Shown here: in pieces, positions 1-10,205 of the stretch
Position numbering within the stretch: the first letter of the stretch is position 1
How the letters are laid out: each line of letters opens with the position of its first letter
NCBI GenBank assembly: GCA_003255065.1
Contig: QAOA01005809.1
Location: 110,684 to 174,683, forward strand
Reading direction: 5' to 3'
DNA length: 64,000 nt
DNA from: Cercis canadensis
Lineage: Eukaryota > Streptophyta > Magnoliopsida > Fabales > Fabaceae
Program-made: the position numbers and the translations under genes
The notes under the pieces: model-generated
Told to the model about the DNA's origin: nothing
The model's database searches: none
What the model saw: the letters and a program-made list of their open reading frames with translations, nothing else

Positions 1-729
1 TGGCATGACACCATTCAAAGCTGTATATGGCCGAGAACCACCCCTATAGTGGCTTACGAACCTGCCACCACTCAAACAGCTGCTGCAGATCAACACTTGA
101 TTGATAGGCAGCTGATTCTTGACCAATTAAAAGAGAAATTACAGCAAGCTCAAACAAGAATGAAGAAATATCCAGATGCCCACAGAAGGGACGTTGAATT
201 TTCTATAGGAGATCCAGTATGGCTAAAATTACAAACCTTTCGTCAATCCTCAGTAGCCACCAGAAGCTGTCAAAAGCTTGCCAAGAGGTATTTTGGACCT
301 TTTGATATTCTCCAACGGATTGGTAAGGTGGCATACAAACTCAAACTACCAGAAACAGCAAAAATCCATGATGTCTTTCATGTTTCCATGCTCAAAAGAT
401 TTGTGGGCAATTGCTATATTCAACCTTTGCCATTACCAGCTGATCTGGATACTGTGCACCCTACATTGCAACCTGAAAAAGTGTTACAGCAGCGAATAGT
501 TCTCCAAACCAATTCTTAACAACCCCAAGTGTTAATCAAATGGCAGCAGGCACCTCTAGAAGATGCAACTTGGGAAGACCTGGAAGAGTTCCAATCTCAG
601 TACCCTGATTTTAACCTTAAGGACAAGGTTGTTTCTGAGGCAGGGAGTATTGATGTAACGACTGACTCTAATAAAAGAGTGAGTAGGCAATGTGTAAAGC
701 CAAGGTGGCTTGCTGACTATGCAAGCTGA
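1..729 (+). pseudogene. Ty3/gypsy chromovirus pol, 3' end (integrase C-terminus and chromodomain)
   Basis: This is the tail of a retrotransposon polyprotein. The first 48 bases read GMTPFKAVYGREPP, the conserved end of the integrase core, in another frame from the rest, so there is a frameshift near 40-48. From about 49 the frame gives a coiled stretch (DQLKEKLQQAQTRMKKY), then the integrase C-terminal module (GDPVWLKLQ, LAKRYFGPFDILQRIG, VAYKLKLP, IHDVFHVSMLKR). A TAA at 517-519 interrupts it. The same frame resumes as a chromodomain (VLIKWQQAP, ATWEDLEEFQSQYPDF) to a stop near 729. In intact chromoviruses this module steers integration to marked chromatin. The window edge removes the upstream part. 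It is dead: one frameshift and one nonsense codon. Confidence 0.85.
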
Positions 730-1653
730 TTAGGTGAGAGTTAGTTACAGGAGTTAGTTGTTTTAGTTAAAGCCAATAACTGTAATTAGAGGATAAATAG
801 GACTTGAAGGATGGAAAGAGGATTATTCAGAATAATGAGAAGTTACTGAAAAGTGTGTTCTCTGATTTTTCTCTCTCGGCCTGCTCTTTCTCTCTTTCAT
901 TTCTTCATCTTTCTCTCTGGTTTGCATCAAATTGGTAGTGCGAGTATGAGATTACCTAATGTCTTTTCTTTATTCTTAATTTTGTTTTATTGCTTTATTA
1001 TTTATTTTGTGCTTGCATTTGTAGATAGATTATTTTATTGTATATGTATATTATGTGTTTTTTCCTTGCAGTGGGTAGCTTTAGGTTGAAGTTTGTATGC
1101 TTTTCTCGCACACATAGTACATTAACACTGCTAACTCACACATTTTCTGGCTCTATGCCCGGGCCCCAGGTTTACCTAGGAGTAAGAGGGAGTTTAGTGT
1201 TGTCACCAAAGACATATTCTTTGGAGGTTTACACAAAAACATCCACTCAGATCATGTCCCGTCCAACTGGCATGGATAAACATGAAAGTTCATCTCCTTG
1301 TCTGCTCATGCAAGTAAGACGAGGTCTTTCATTATGTTGATGAAGGTAATCTAGGAATCTTGAACTGTCTAGAATGATAGATCTATCCTATAACTCTGCA
1401 CGTTTAGATCTAAGCTTAGAATCCCACCTGTGTAAGTTTAAAACATGACCATTAAGATAGATCTCCTAACCTATGATGGTTACCCTTTTTCTAGGACATC
1501 GGGGGAAGCACTTAATTCGTTCTTCTTTTAACATTTTGTGTTTCTTTTCTAAATGTAGCGTGTGTACGTATTTTTTCTTCTCTTTCTTTTTTCTTTTGTC
1601 GCATTGACTCATTTTACTAATTTCATGTCCTATTTTTTAGAGAGTCCATTGAT
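730..1653. other. Retroelement non-coding remains between two elements
   Basis: No gene is supported here. The part to about 1100 is probably the 3' non-coding end or LTR of the chromovirus. The CT-rich tract at 855-915 and the T-rich run after 960 look like LTR leader sequence, but I found no second copy to prove it. The part from about 1140 (GGGCCCCAGGTTTACC and onward) looks like the untranslated leader of the next element. Confidence 0.4.
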
Positions 1654-3736
1654 TTGATAAGTGTTTCAGCCATGGATAACATGAAATATTTTTTCAAAGA
1701 TCTTCATACTTCTCGAGCATTCATGCATCACACAGAAGCACAACAGGCCATAAAGGGAGATTGTCTGCCAAGAGGCCATGTTAGTCAATTTTCTAGAAAG
1801 CTTTTGATTCAGATGGAGGTCAACGATGCTAGGGTTATTGTTGAATATTACCAAAAGATGCCGCCGAATATGCAAAAAAACTTTTTGGATACTTATGGGA
1901 ATATATATGAGTTGGCCAAGATCAAAGTAGAAGAAATAGGGTTAATCGCAATGGTACACTACTGGGATCCAGCATACCATTGTGTAACATTCAAAGATCT
2001 TGATGATATACCCACATTAGAAGAGTATGTCTATATGCTCAAATTGCCTTTGACTCAAGAAAGCCAAGTGTACTCGTACGGGAAGAATCTAGTGTCCCTC
2101 GATAGAATTGGCTCTGAGTTGCTGGAAGTAGATGCAAGTGAAGTGCAAGGTGGGATGCTCAAGAAAGAAGGTGTTGGTTTTGTATGGCCAATGTCTTTCG
2201 TAGAAAAGTACATGCAAATTTTTCGTAATCAGGAAAAATGGAGGTCTTTGAGTAAATTAGTAGCTCTTTCAATATACGGGTTAATCTTATTTCTTGCTAT
2301 AAAAGACTCTATTAGCCAGTTGACCATAGATGTTTTCTTAAAAGTTGAGCACAATAAGATAAATCTAGTTCCCGTTGTTTTGGCAAATACTTTCTTATCA
2401 CTCAACTATCGTAAAAGGGAAGGGAAAAGAAAATTGAGATGTTGTTGGCGCTGCTCTATGTATGGCTTGTGTCTCACACCCTGCAAAAAAGATATTGTGC
2501 CTTTGAAAACTATGCTTTTACATTGAATTTCCTTCATCGTTTTTCCTAGGCTGAAATTCCAATTATGGGTAAAGGGGAATGGTTTGAGCTCTTGGACAGC
2601 ATGTGCACATCTAACTTCCATCTCATATACAAATGGGCTGATAGTAATGGAATTTTGGTAGGTTGTGGACAGTTTGCTTGTGCACCACTTATGGGGACGC
2701 GTGGATGTATTGCTTATACACCACTTTTGGTTTTGAGGCAATTTAGGCATGTACAGTTTACTTCTAGAACCAAAGAACTTCTCGGCATAGAATTTGAGTA
2801 TGAGAAGGAAGAAGATGAAGGAAAAATAGGAAAAGTTCGACAGGCCTGGAAGCACATCGTGATAAAAAAAAAAAAAAAAAAGGAAGTNAAAAAAAAAAAA
2901 GGATGTTGGCCCTTATGGCGGTAGCACAAGTAAAGCTTATGAGAAATGGTTTGAGGAGAGGGGCAGAGAAATGTGTGTACCCTCAATAGCAAGATGCGAG
3001 CATCGGAGCATGGCTGAATATGAGTCGATAGATGAAAGAATAGAGTAGCTTAATTTAAAGGACTGTGAGATCAAAGAGATGAAGGAGAAATTAGAAAAAT
3101 CAAAAAAAGAAAAACAAGAATGGAAGCAAAAATATGCATCGTCAGAATCTAAAACAAGAAAGCAGGAATGGAAGATTTGTTTACTGGAGGATAACACCTT
3201 TGAGAGCATAGAACAGTTGAGGAAGCATCATGATCAAAAAAATGAAAGAGAAGGATGAGGAATTAATTAAGTGCGGAAAGGAAGTTGCTTTTTTGAAGAG
3301 CACCGTGAAGAAAAAAGATGAGAAGTTGAAGATATATCAGAGAAAAGCTATGTGCATGGAGCTCGATTTGCAAAAAACTAAAGAAATTTATGGGCAATAT
3401 ATAGCTAATTTAGTAGAGACCAATCAAAGTTTGGAAGAGTAGAAATGACATATGGAAAGCGAGAAGAAAGACTTAGAAGAAAGGTTTGTGAAACTTCACG
3501 AAGAGCTAATTCAATTGGCTGAAGATTTAAATCAAGAGAGACAAAAGTCATCACTTTGGGTGCAAAAGTACTATGCGGTGGTAAGGGACCTAGAGGCCAA
3601 AGCTGAAAAGCTAACTCAACGAATGCAAACAGTGGACAATAGTTACACTCCATTTGTGATGCCAATTAAAGAGTTAAAGAAGTTGTTGGAAGATTGCAAG
3701 GAAATGTTAGGCTGTAATAATTCATTATACTTCTAA
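1654..3736 (+). pseudogene. DUF7745 / girdin-like coiled-coil ORF carried by a Ty3/gypsy element
   Basis: This decayed ORF belongs to the plant DUF7745 ('girdin-like') family, commonly found upstream of gag in Tat-type Ty3/gypsy elements. Its function is unknown. The first open part (1654-2526, 290 codons) has the family hallmarks HYWDPAYHCVTFKDLDDIPT and LEEYVYMLKLP. Frameshifts at about 2435-2500 and a TAG before AEIPIMGKGEW break it. The conserved block MGTRGCIAYTPLLVLRQF follows (2565-2924), then AWKHIVIK. From about 2900 to 3736 come heptad-rich lysine/glutamate segments typical of a coiled coil, split by stops near 3045, 3255 and 3440, ending KELKKLLEDCKEMLGCN. A poly-A run with an N (2888) lies inside. 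It is clearly non-functional but easy to recognise. Confidence 0.8.
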
Positions 3737-4203
3737 GCGGATGTAATAATTGTTATGATTTGAAATCAAGTGTATTGCATCACTTTCAGTGAAATGAATG
3801 GAATTATCATATCCTTGTTGGTTTTTGTGTTTAGTGACTTTTCACGATGAGCGAACTGCTTTCGCGAAAGTCACTCTAAGTTATACCATCTAATAGGGAA
3901 CTATATGTTCTTATTAGATGATATAATATATGTACATCCATGAATGTTGGAGAAAGGGAAGGTCTTGTTAATGGTTTTAAATTTTTAATCCAAAAAGGTT
4001 GGACTCACTTATCAATCAATAAACTCAAGGCAAGATAGTGTTCATTTTTTTTTTTTGCCACTTATTTCTTATTTCAATATCTCTTTCACACAGGTGAGTC
4101 ATCATTGGTCCAACAAGGAAGGTACGGTTTAATCAAAAGTGCTCCATAAAAAGATCAATCGGGCTAAGATCAAGAACCGTTACCATCATGGAAGGAATGT
4201 GAT
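3737..4203. other. Non-coding stretch inside the retroelement
   Basis: I see no coding frame. There is a short near-palindrome at about 3885-3925 (ACCATCTAATAGGGAAC against TTATTAGATGATA) and a T-run at 4046-4056. CACACAGGTGAG at about 4086 resembles a splice acceptor, but nothing confirms it. Confidence 0.3.
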
Positions 4204-4458
4204 GCGAATCAGCTTGCTACACGCTCTAACCCTAGGAGTGTTCATGATCCCTTGCTTGGAGTTGGAGGCCCATTGACTAGAAGCAGAGCTAAGCTAGTGA
4301 AAGAGGCGCTGTTGAGCCTAGTCCAAAAGGTGCAGACCAAGGAGAGAATAGCTGGGCCAAGTTCAGAGTTGAGATGGATCACTTATCTATCTCTTGTAGA
4401 AGGTGTGCATGAACCAGCTTGGAGCCCAAGTTTGGAGCTTGATTTGGAGGAAACTTGA
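4204..4458 (+). pseudogene. Relic of a Ty3/gypsy polyprotein C-terminus
   Basis: The frame holds ATRSNPRSVHDP followed by GPLTRSRAKLVKEALLSLVQ and ends at a stop near 4458. The GP-[LM]-TR-[SA]-RAK motif followed by a short helix is common at the extreme C-terminus of plant Ty3/gypsy polyproteins. It sits directly before an LTR-like stretch, as such a C-terminus would. It is probably a fragment of a different element from the DUF7745 one. The family assignment is by motif only. Confidence 0.5.
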
Positions 4459-4870
4459 AGATCAAGTTTAGGCATTAACTCATGGATTAATGAGCCCAAT
4501 TTACATAGTCTAGAGATGCATCATGAACCTTATCTTGTTAGGACCGAAAACTATGTTTATTAGTTTTAATTAATTTGGCCTTTATGTTTATGGGCCAAAA
4601 CGTTTATTAGGGTTTGTTAGCATTCCTAGTTCAATTAGGTTAAGTGGTAGCCTCCTAGTCGAATTGCCTATATAAGGAATTCGTGTATGTCTTTGCAAAA
4701 CAGTTTTAAGATTAATATTATTCAGTTTTTGAACTATTGAGTTTCTCTGGATTGAGAGCTTCCCTGTTATTCTTGGACAAAGAACTAAACTTGAACTTAC
4801 CAAGGATCCTTCCTTATTAAGGGTTCACCCTATTGCGATAACTAATGTCATCCCATTGTTTGGTATCTAG
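4459..4870 (+). repeat. LTR-like sequence with TATA box and primer-binding-site-like end
   Basis: The stretch has a TATATAAGG box at about 4669, a T-rich leader, and TTTGGTATCTAGGCAC near 4859, close to the usual plant primer-binding site TGGTATCAGAGC. The gag frame starts 40 bases later (4913). This is the layout LTR, PBS, gag. I could not find a matching 3' LTR downstream of pol, where a different LTR starts at 22,186, so its partner is unresolved. Confidence 0.45.
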
Positions 4871-4912
4871 GCACTTCGTTTCGATCCTTTAGGTGACGAG
4901 AACACATCAAAA

Positions 4913-5059
4913 TGAATGAACAAGAGAGAGATTTTGGAGTTAAATTTGATAGAATGAAGGAACAGATGAGTGAGATAAAGAGGTTGCTTATTAAAAGTTT
5001 GAAACTGAATGGGTCGTCTAAAGGCTCTAGTAACCACAACCATTTTCCCGTATCCCAAG
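4913..5059 (+). pseudogene. Start of the Tat-type gag, interrupted by the hAT insertion
   Basis: The frame starts MNEQERDFGVKFDRMKEQM, a charged helical N-terminus, and runs to HFPVSQ at 5059, where the hAT-like element begins. If the element and one copy of ATCCCAAG are removed, the frame continues without a shift into VAPLLTFPSNES at 14,458. This confirms that both halves belong to one gag gene. The preceding LTR/PBS-like sequence suggests that the ATG at 4913 is the real start. Confidence 0.7.
5052..5059. repeat. Left target-site duplication of hAT-1 (ATCCCAAG)
   Basis: The eight bases ATCCCAAG occur directly before the element and again at 14,450-14,457 directly after it. Eight-base duplications are typical of the hAT superfamily. 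Confidence 0.88.
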
Positions 5060-5218
5060 CAAGGTTTTAAAGAGGGGACTGGTGAGCGAACTAGTTTGGC
5101 AAAAATACCGGTCGGACCGCCCAGTCGAACCGGTTAACCGAAGCTTTTTTTCAAAATTAAAGATTCAAAAAGAAAACATGGAGGATAAAGAACAAATCAT
5201 CAAGCTGAACTCATAAGT

Positions 5219-5242
5219 GAAAATTAACAAGAGAAAATAATG
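5219..5242 (+). repeat. Short dispersed repeat (AAAATTAACAAGAGAAAATA...)
   Basis: A 24-base string beginning AAAATTAACAAGAGAAAATA occurs here and again at about 10,228. A diverged copy (AATCAACAAGAGAATATAAT) lies near 13,426. The first two flank the CACTA insertion at unequal distances, so they are not its target duplication. The origin is unknown. Confidence 0.6.
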
Positions 5243-5390
5243 TCTTTCATTAGAATACCTATCTCCTTGAATCACTATTCTGGTTCAATTAATAAGATCA
5301 AACATAACCAGTTAACAAACAATGTGTCTTGGAATCGTCTTCTGCGTTAAGTTGGTAAAAACATGCACTACAAGAAATAGGCAATTTTCT

Positions 5391-5630
5391 AACGGAAAAT
5401 TCTAACGGAACAAAATACCGTTGAAATTTTTGAAAAATTCTAACGGTAATTTCAACGGAAAAAGTTTTGTAAAAATTCTAACGGTAGTTCCAACAGAATT
5501 TACTTACCGTTGGAATTTTCTGTCAAAATTACCGTTAGAAAGTAAAAAAAAAAAAAAGTTTTTTTAAAATCCCAACGGAATATACCGTTGGAATTTTAAA
5601 ATTAATTATTAAAATTTTTGTCCCAATTCT
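5391..5630. repeat. Left subterminal repeat array of CACTA-1
   Basis: Many direct and inverted copies of a unit like TAACGGTAATTTCAACGGAA / TTCCGTTGGAATTT lie here. Such arrays bind the transposase accessory protein in En/Spm-type elements. The same unit recurs at 9870-10,205 and, more decayed, in CACTA-2. Confidence 0.8.
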
Positions 5631-5639
5631 AAAATGAAA

Positions 5640-5918
5640 TTGAGAGGCAAGATCCCTAACAAAAATTACTCTCCCTCTCTGGACTCCCTCTTTCTTTCTC
5701 ACTGTCTCAAATTCTCACTCGAGGTGGGTCTCTCCTCCCCAGCCACCACCGGTAAATGTCGTGTGGGGGAGACCTCGGAGCTCCAACAAAAATGTCAAAA
5801 TTTCAAATAATAGCACTTATCTTCATCAATTTTCCTGACTGGTCCATGAGAAAATCGAACGTGGATCTGTTCGACCCTCATGCGCTCATGGAGGAGACAG
5901 GAGATTAGGAAAGAAGCC
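5640..5918 (+). pseudogene. Captured leader/first exon fragment in CACTA-1
   Basis: A CT-rich stretch (5680-5740) like a plant 5' untranslated leader is followed by a short frame beginning MSKFQIIALIFINF at about 5792. It ends in a stop at about 5909, just before a good donor, CCG|GTAAGTCT, near 5918. The source gene is not recognised. Its position just inside the subterminal array suggests that it would be the first exon of any transcript from the element. Confidence 0.4.
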
Positions 5919-6166
5919 GGTAAGTCTGCCTTATGCTAGCTCGCTTCAATGAATACAAGGTTTTTTTTTCTTTTTTTAATTGTGTGTCTTGTCTTGGGTT
6001 TTCTGTTACATCTTATAGTTTTGGCCCATGATGATTAGTCTTGTGTCTATAAGAATTAATTGGATTTTGATTGGTGGCCTTCTGATTACAGCATGAAAAA
6101 CCCTAAGCATTTCCTCCCATGTGAATATCTTTTAATTGATTTCAAATGTTTTTTTCTTTTTGAGCT

Positions 6167-6291
6167 ACAAATGTCCCTGTACACCATGAGGAACAAGTTC
6201 TAAATTGTAACATGCCAGATGCAGAGGAACCTGTATCTTATGAAAATCATGACGACATACCTGTGGCAATGATTGAGGAATCCCCTTCAGG
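6167..6291 (+). pseudogene. Captured exon of unknown origin in CACTA-1
   Basis: A frame reads NVPVHHEEQVLNCNMPDAEE then PVSYENHDDIPVAMIEESPS. It lies between a T-rich acceptor (TTTTTGAG) and a possible donor (TTCAG|GTGTTT). The peptide is acidic with no motif I recognise. It could be part of a transposase or of a captured host gene. Confidence 0.35.
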
Positions 6292-6868
6292 TGTTTTGAT
6301 AATTTGTAGATCTATTACTTTTACTATGATCGAATTTTAGGCTAATGCTTCTGCTCTTTATTTTCCTGACAAATTAATTGGTGTGTTTGGGTTGTTCTGG
6401 AACTTATATAACTAAAGTTATCCTATATCATTAGTATAATGATGAGATGCTAATGAATGGAAGAAGCTTCAGAGAGATTTTGAATATCCATTTGTAATAT
6501 GCATTTTGATTATATCAATATAAATGTATTAAGATTCAATTAGTAAGTTAAAATTTTATGGTATTTTGTTGAGATACAGTATTATTCATTTACTGTTTGT
6601 CCTGGCAGCATGAGGAGCATCGTGAGATTTTGAACTCTGGCGTTTACTTTGAGTGGGCAATTTGCTTTTGCCTAGATTGTTTCCACATGATAACCTCTGT
6701 ACTTTGTAGCCAGCTGCTGACTTGCAGTTTGCTTTTAATAAAAATAGGAAAAAGAAATCAGTTTTGCTATTACTTGGTTTCAAATTTGAATTATGTGCAG
6801 CTATTTTGTGATTATGTAGTGAATATTAGTCATAGCACCAAATGAGATTGCTTGACAACCATCCTCAG

Positions 6869-7090
6869 GAACCTTTCCTCCAACAATCTTCAAGGCTCCA
6901 TTCCAATTGAGTTGTCGCGTATTGGTAATTTGGATACATTGTAAGTATCAAATTATCTATCTCCTCATGCCAGTTTCTCTGATTTAGTACTATATACTAA
7001 TAGATTATTCCCTCCCAGGGACATTTCAAACAATAAAATTACTGGTTCAATTCGTTCTTCTCTTGGTGACTTGGAACATCTCCTGAAGCT
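6869..7090 (+). pseudogene. Captured ERECTA-type LRR receptor kinase exons
   Basis: Two exons of exactly 72 bases lie at 6869-6940 and 7019-7090, separated by a 78-base intron. They have canonical sites (CTCAG|G and TT|GTAAGT; CCCAG|G and CT|GTGAGT). The translations contain NLQGSIPIELSRIGNLDTL and DISNNKITGSIRSSLGDLE. This is the leucine-rich repeat of the ERECTA/ERECTA-like family, whose LRR region is split into one-repeat 72-base exons in the same phase. The full receptor controls stomatal patterning and organ growth. Here only two repeats remain, with intact splice signals, inside a CACTA element. Confidence 0.8.
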
Positions 7091-7579
7091 GTGAGTTCTA
7101 AAGCTAGTTAACTGTTCAGCTAGCTTTAGTGAAGGAGCATTTGATAAGCTCAATCTCTGACTTAGCACTACATATCTTACGTGGATCTGGTTTTAATTTA
7201 TCAAATTTGGGATTTTATGAGCATTTGTATGTATTGATTATTTATCCTAAATTTCAATCTGTGGTGTATCTACTGATTATTGTGAAGGAGACCACATATG
7301 GATGATAGAGTTTGTAATTAAAAACAGCTGATGAAGGTATAAACAAGTATGAGGATTCTATTTTCTCTTGTTAGTAGTAGTGTCTTGAGACAATTGATAA
7401 GCTCAATTTGTGAATCCATATTGATGTCTTTAAACTGAGATTCTTGGTTGAAATTATTGGTATATTTGTTGGGTTATTGTACCCTGTTTCATAGCACCAA
7501 TGTGATTGTTATGCCCTAATTTTGCCTTTGGCATTGCTGGTGCTACTGATGTGATTTACTTTTTAATTGTGGATTGAAG

Positions 7580-7698
7580 GTACGGTGTTTGCTTATGGGC
7601 AAACAAATAGTGGGAAGACATATACCATGCGAGGTTCACAAACAGAACCGGGAGTTATTCCTCTTGTTGTGTGTGATTTGTTTAAAACTATACGAAAG
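7580..7698 (+). pseudogene. Captured kinesin motor-domain exon (P-loop)
   Basis: The exon encodes [17 protein letters not shown] followed by [17 protein letters not shown]. This is the kinesin nucleotide-binding P-loop (GQTNSGKT) and the next helix, closest by eye to plant kinesin-7 (CENP-E-like) motors. It is bounded by ATTGAAG|GT and AAAG|GTAAGT, so both splice sites are preserved. The remaining motor exons (switch I and II) are absent. It lies in the same orientation as the ERECTA exons, so a chimeric transcript is possible. Confidence 0.85.
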
Positions 7699-8476
7699 GT
7701 AAGTACTCCGTCTATTCTGCAATTAAAAATGGCATTGATGGTCATGCAAGTTTAGCATGATGTAGTCTACTTGATTATCAAACTTTAGTAATTGATATTT
7801 CATATCATCGAATGAGGGGATAAATGTGAAATGTATGGAGTAAGTGTTCAATGGATAAACACAACTTTATTTGTTAGTTAGCCATTTTAGATAGACACTA
7901 AGAGGAGAATTTTGGAGTGGGGCTATCAAGGGAGTGTTCTTAGTGTGTGTGAGTATGATTATTGAAGATAGAGACTCTCATTTTTTTTTTTTTTTTTTTA
8001 TTTCTATAGAAGTTACATTAATAGAACTATTATTACTTGGGATAGTGAATTGCACTAGCTGTTATCCTATAAAGGCCCCTCTCAGATAGGTCAAACTATT
8101 ATTTATTTTCTGGGAAATCTTTGATCTATCACACTTGGAGAGAAAGAAATAGCATAAACCATGATACTGCAAGATGTGCTCGAGTGAATGAGGTTAACTC
8201 TTATACATTTCATTTTATCTACTTTCATTTGCACCATCTCTTACAGCTCAGTTCTGCTTTCATTTTATGTAGTATGATTTGGTTCTGATTTGCATTGAAG
8301 TGCATCTCTTCTTTCAATGAAACTGAATTCCACTTTGCTGCCTCCATAAGTCTATTCTTTCATTTTTTCCAGAATTAATTCCTAGCAACTTATGTGCTTT
8401 CTTCTGGTGTATTGTCTTTGTTTTTTCCTCCTCTCCTGCCTGCATTATTTATTGAATTTTCTTGCATGCTTTGCAG

Positions 8477-8533
8477 GAGAAGAGGCGGGATACATAGTGT
8501 CCAGGCAATCTTTTGAGGGAGAATCCAAGAGAA
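8477..8533 (+). pseudogene. Possible captured short exon in CACTA-1
   Basis: A 57-base segment lies between TGCTTTGCAG and AGAGAA|GTAACA. One frame has a stop (RRDT*); another is open (EEAGYIVSRQSFEGESKR). No family is recognised. The support is only the splice-like borders and the location between other captured exons. Confidence 0.3.
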
Positions 8534-9045
8534 GTAACATATTTACTTCTTGCTTATAATTCATTTGATCAATTTTTTCTTGCCTGTCTTATGTTGTCTG
8601 AATTATAAATTGTTGTTTAAATATGATTACTTTTAAATGATTTACATTATTTCCAGTCACGTCATTTATCTTGTATTCAGATAAAATACAATAACTTTAA
8701 ATGCATTGACTTTGTTTTTTCCTCCTCTCCTGGCTAGTTCTAATTATCATTTCAATACCTAGGTAACATGCACGTAAACCTGTTGAATGTATTGCATTGC
8801 ATTTTTGTCAAATATGGAATTGATCTTGTTTTGACTGAGTCCCTTTAAATGGTTGCTGGTATATGGACTGGAAGTTTAGTTTGACTTGACTTATGAAGAT
8901 AATTTGGCATGGATGCAATGTAAAGAAAACTAGCAAGCTGGTCTCATTTTATTTTGTACCATTTTTATTTCTCTTCTTTTCCTGGTAATGCTTTGATGAA
9001 TGATAACTGTCATTACACCTCCATTTCATTTTTGTCCTTGGGTAG

Positions 9046-9132
9046 GAAATGTGTGCTAAGATTGAAGAAATTGACAAGGAAGAAAAGCAGGTTTTGCCCA
9101 AGGAGGATAATGGTAAAGTAGCTGAAGAGTAA
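9046..9132 (+). pseudogene. Possible captured last exon in CACTA-1
   Basis: After the acceptor-like TGGGTAG the frame reads EMCAKIEEIDKEEKQVLPKE, then DNGKVAEE and a TAA at 9130-9132. It is a charged, probably helical tail. It could come from a kinesin stalk, but I do not recognise it. It would close the chimeric frame of the captured exons. Confidence 0.35.
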
Positions 9133-9869
9133 TCCCATAGTGTGGCATACCGAAGAAAAGAAGTGAAGAATCAAGGTACCACCTTTCTTAACCTCCCTGT
9201 GGTCCATGCTTTGTGTTATAGAGAGCACAAGTTATTGACTCACTTTGCGTCCACATAACATGTAGAGAGAGCAACGATGTTGGGTTCATTTCTTCATTGA
9301 TTCTTCTAATTAATTTGTCCAGTGTGCAGTAGGTGTTAGTGCTGATTGCTAAGCGCTTATTGTTAGTAGTGGTCATGAAATGCTAGGGTTCTTGGACAAA
9401 GCCGTAAGCAAAATTTTTGTTGGGAGAAGCTGGTTTGATGTTTGATAAGAGACACAATAGCGCCCACAAAGATTTCATGAGCTTAGTTCAGTGTGGATAT
9501 TTTTTGCAGATAGATTGATTGTTCAATAGACATGAGAATTGAGATTTTTGGTTAATCTTCTAAATAAAGATCTCATCTCTTTGTTACTGCTTGTGATTCT
9601 TTAAGCAATCATTTTGTTATTAACATATGCACTGCAAAAGAGGCGAGGGGAAGGACAAAAATGATAAGAACATGATAATTCAACACCATTTTGTTTGCAC
9701 TTATCCAAATGTACAGTCTAAATTTAACAGGAAAATGATTTGTGAGCCAACCTAAAGTGAATATCAAATTTTCATGGCCGTAAACGTAAAAGTGGTGTAT
9801 AAAAAAAGGGCTCAAAGTAATATTGATTTTTAAGAAATATTATGTAGGAATTTTCAAAAAAAAAACAAA

Positions 9870-10205
9870 AATCTTAAGAAATTCCAACAGAAATTTCATT
9901 CCGTTGAAATTTCAAAAACAAAAAAGTAATTTTCGAATTTTTTTTTAAAATTAAAAAATATTTTTTTAAAAATATATTAAAAATTCCAACGGTAAAATTC
10001 CATTGGAATTTTTCGTTAGAATTTTTTTATTCAAAACCAAATTCCAATGGTAAATTTCCATTGAAATTTCCGTTAGAAATATTTTCCGTTGGAATTTTCG
10101 TTGGAATTTTGCAATTCCAACGGCTATTTTTCTAACGACTTAAATTCCGTTAGAATTTCCGTTGAAATTAGAAATTCCAATGGAAAAATTCCGTTGAAAT
10201 CCAGT
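9870..10205. repeat. Right subterminal repeat array of CACTA-1
   Basis: There are repeated units such as AAATTCCAACGGTAAAATTC, TTCCGTTGGAATTT and CCGTTAGAATTTCC in both orientations, mirroring the left array. It ends about 15 bases before the CACTA terminus. Confidence 0.8.

Noticed and set aside
278-499. Open frame overlapping the chromovirus integrase
   Set aside because: It is a shadow in another frame of a recognised integrase C-terminus and has no conserved motif.
2406-3209. Minus-strand open frames over the DUF7745 region
   Set aside because: They are antisense shadows of the plus-strand retroelement ORF and are rich in Ser/Phe as expected from reversed Lys/Glu codons.
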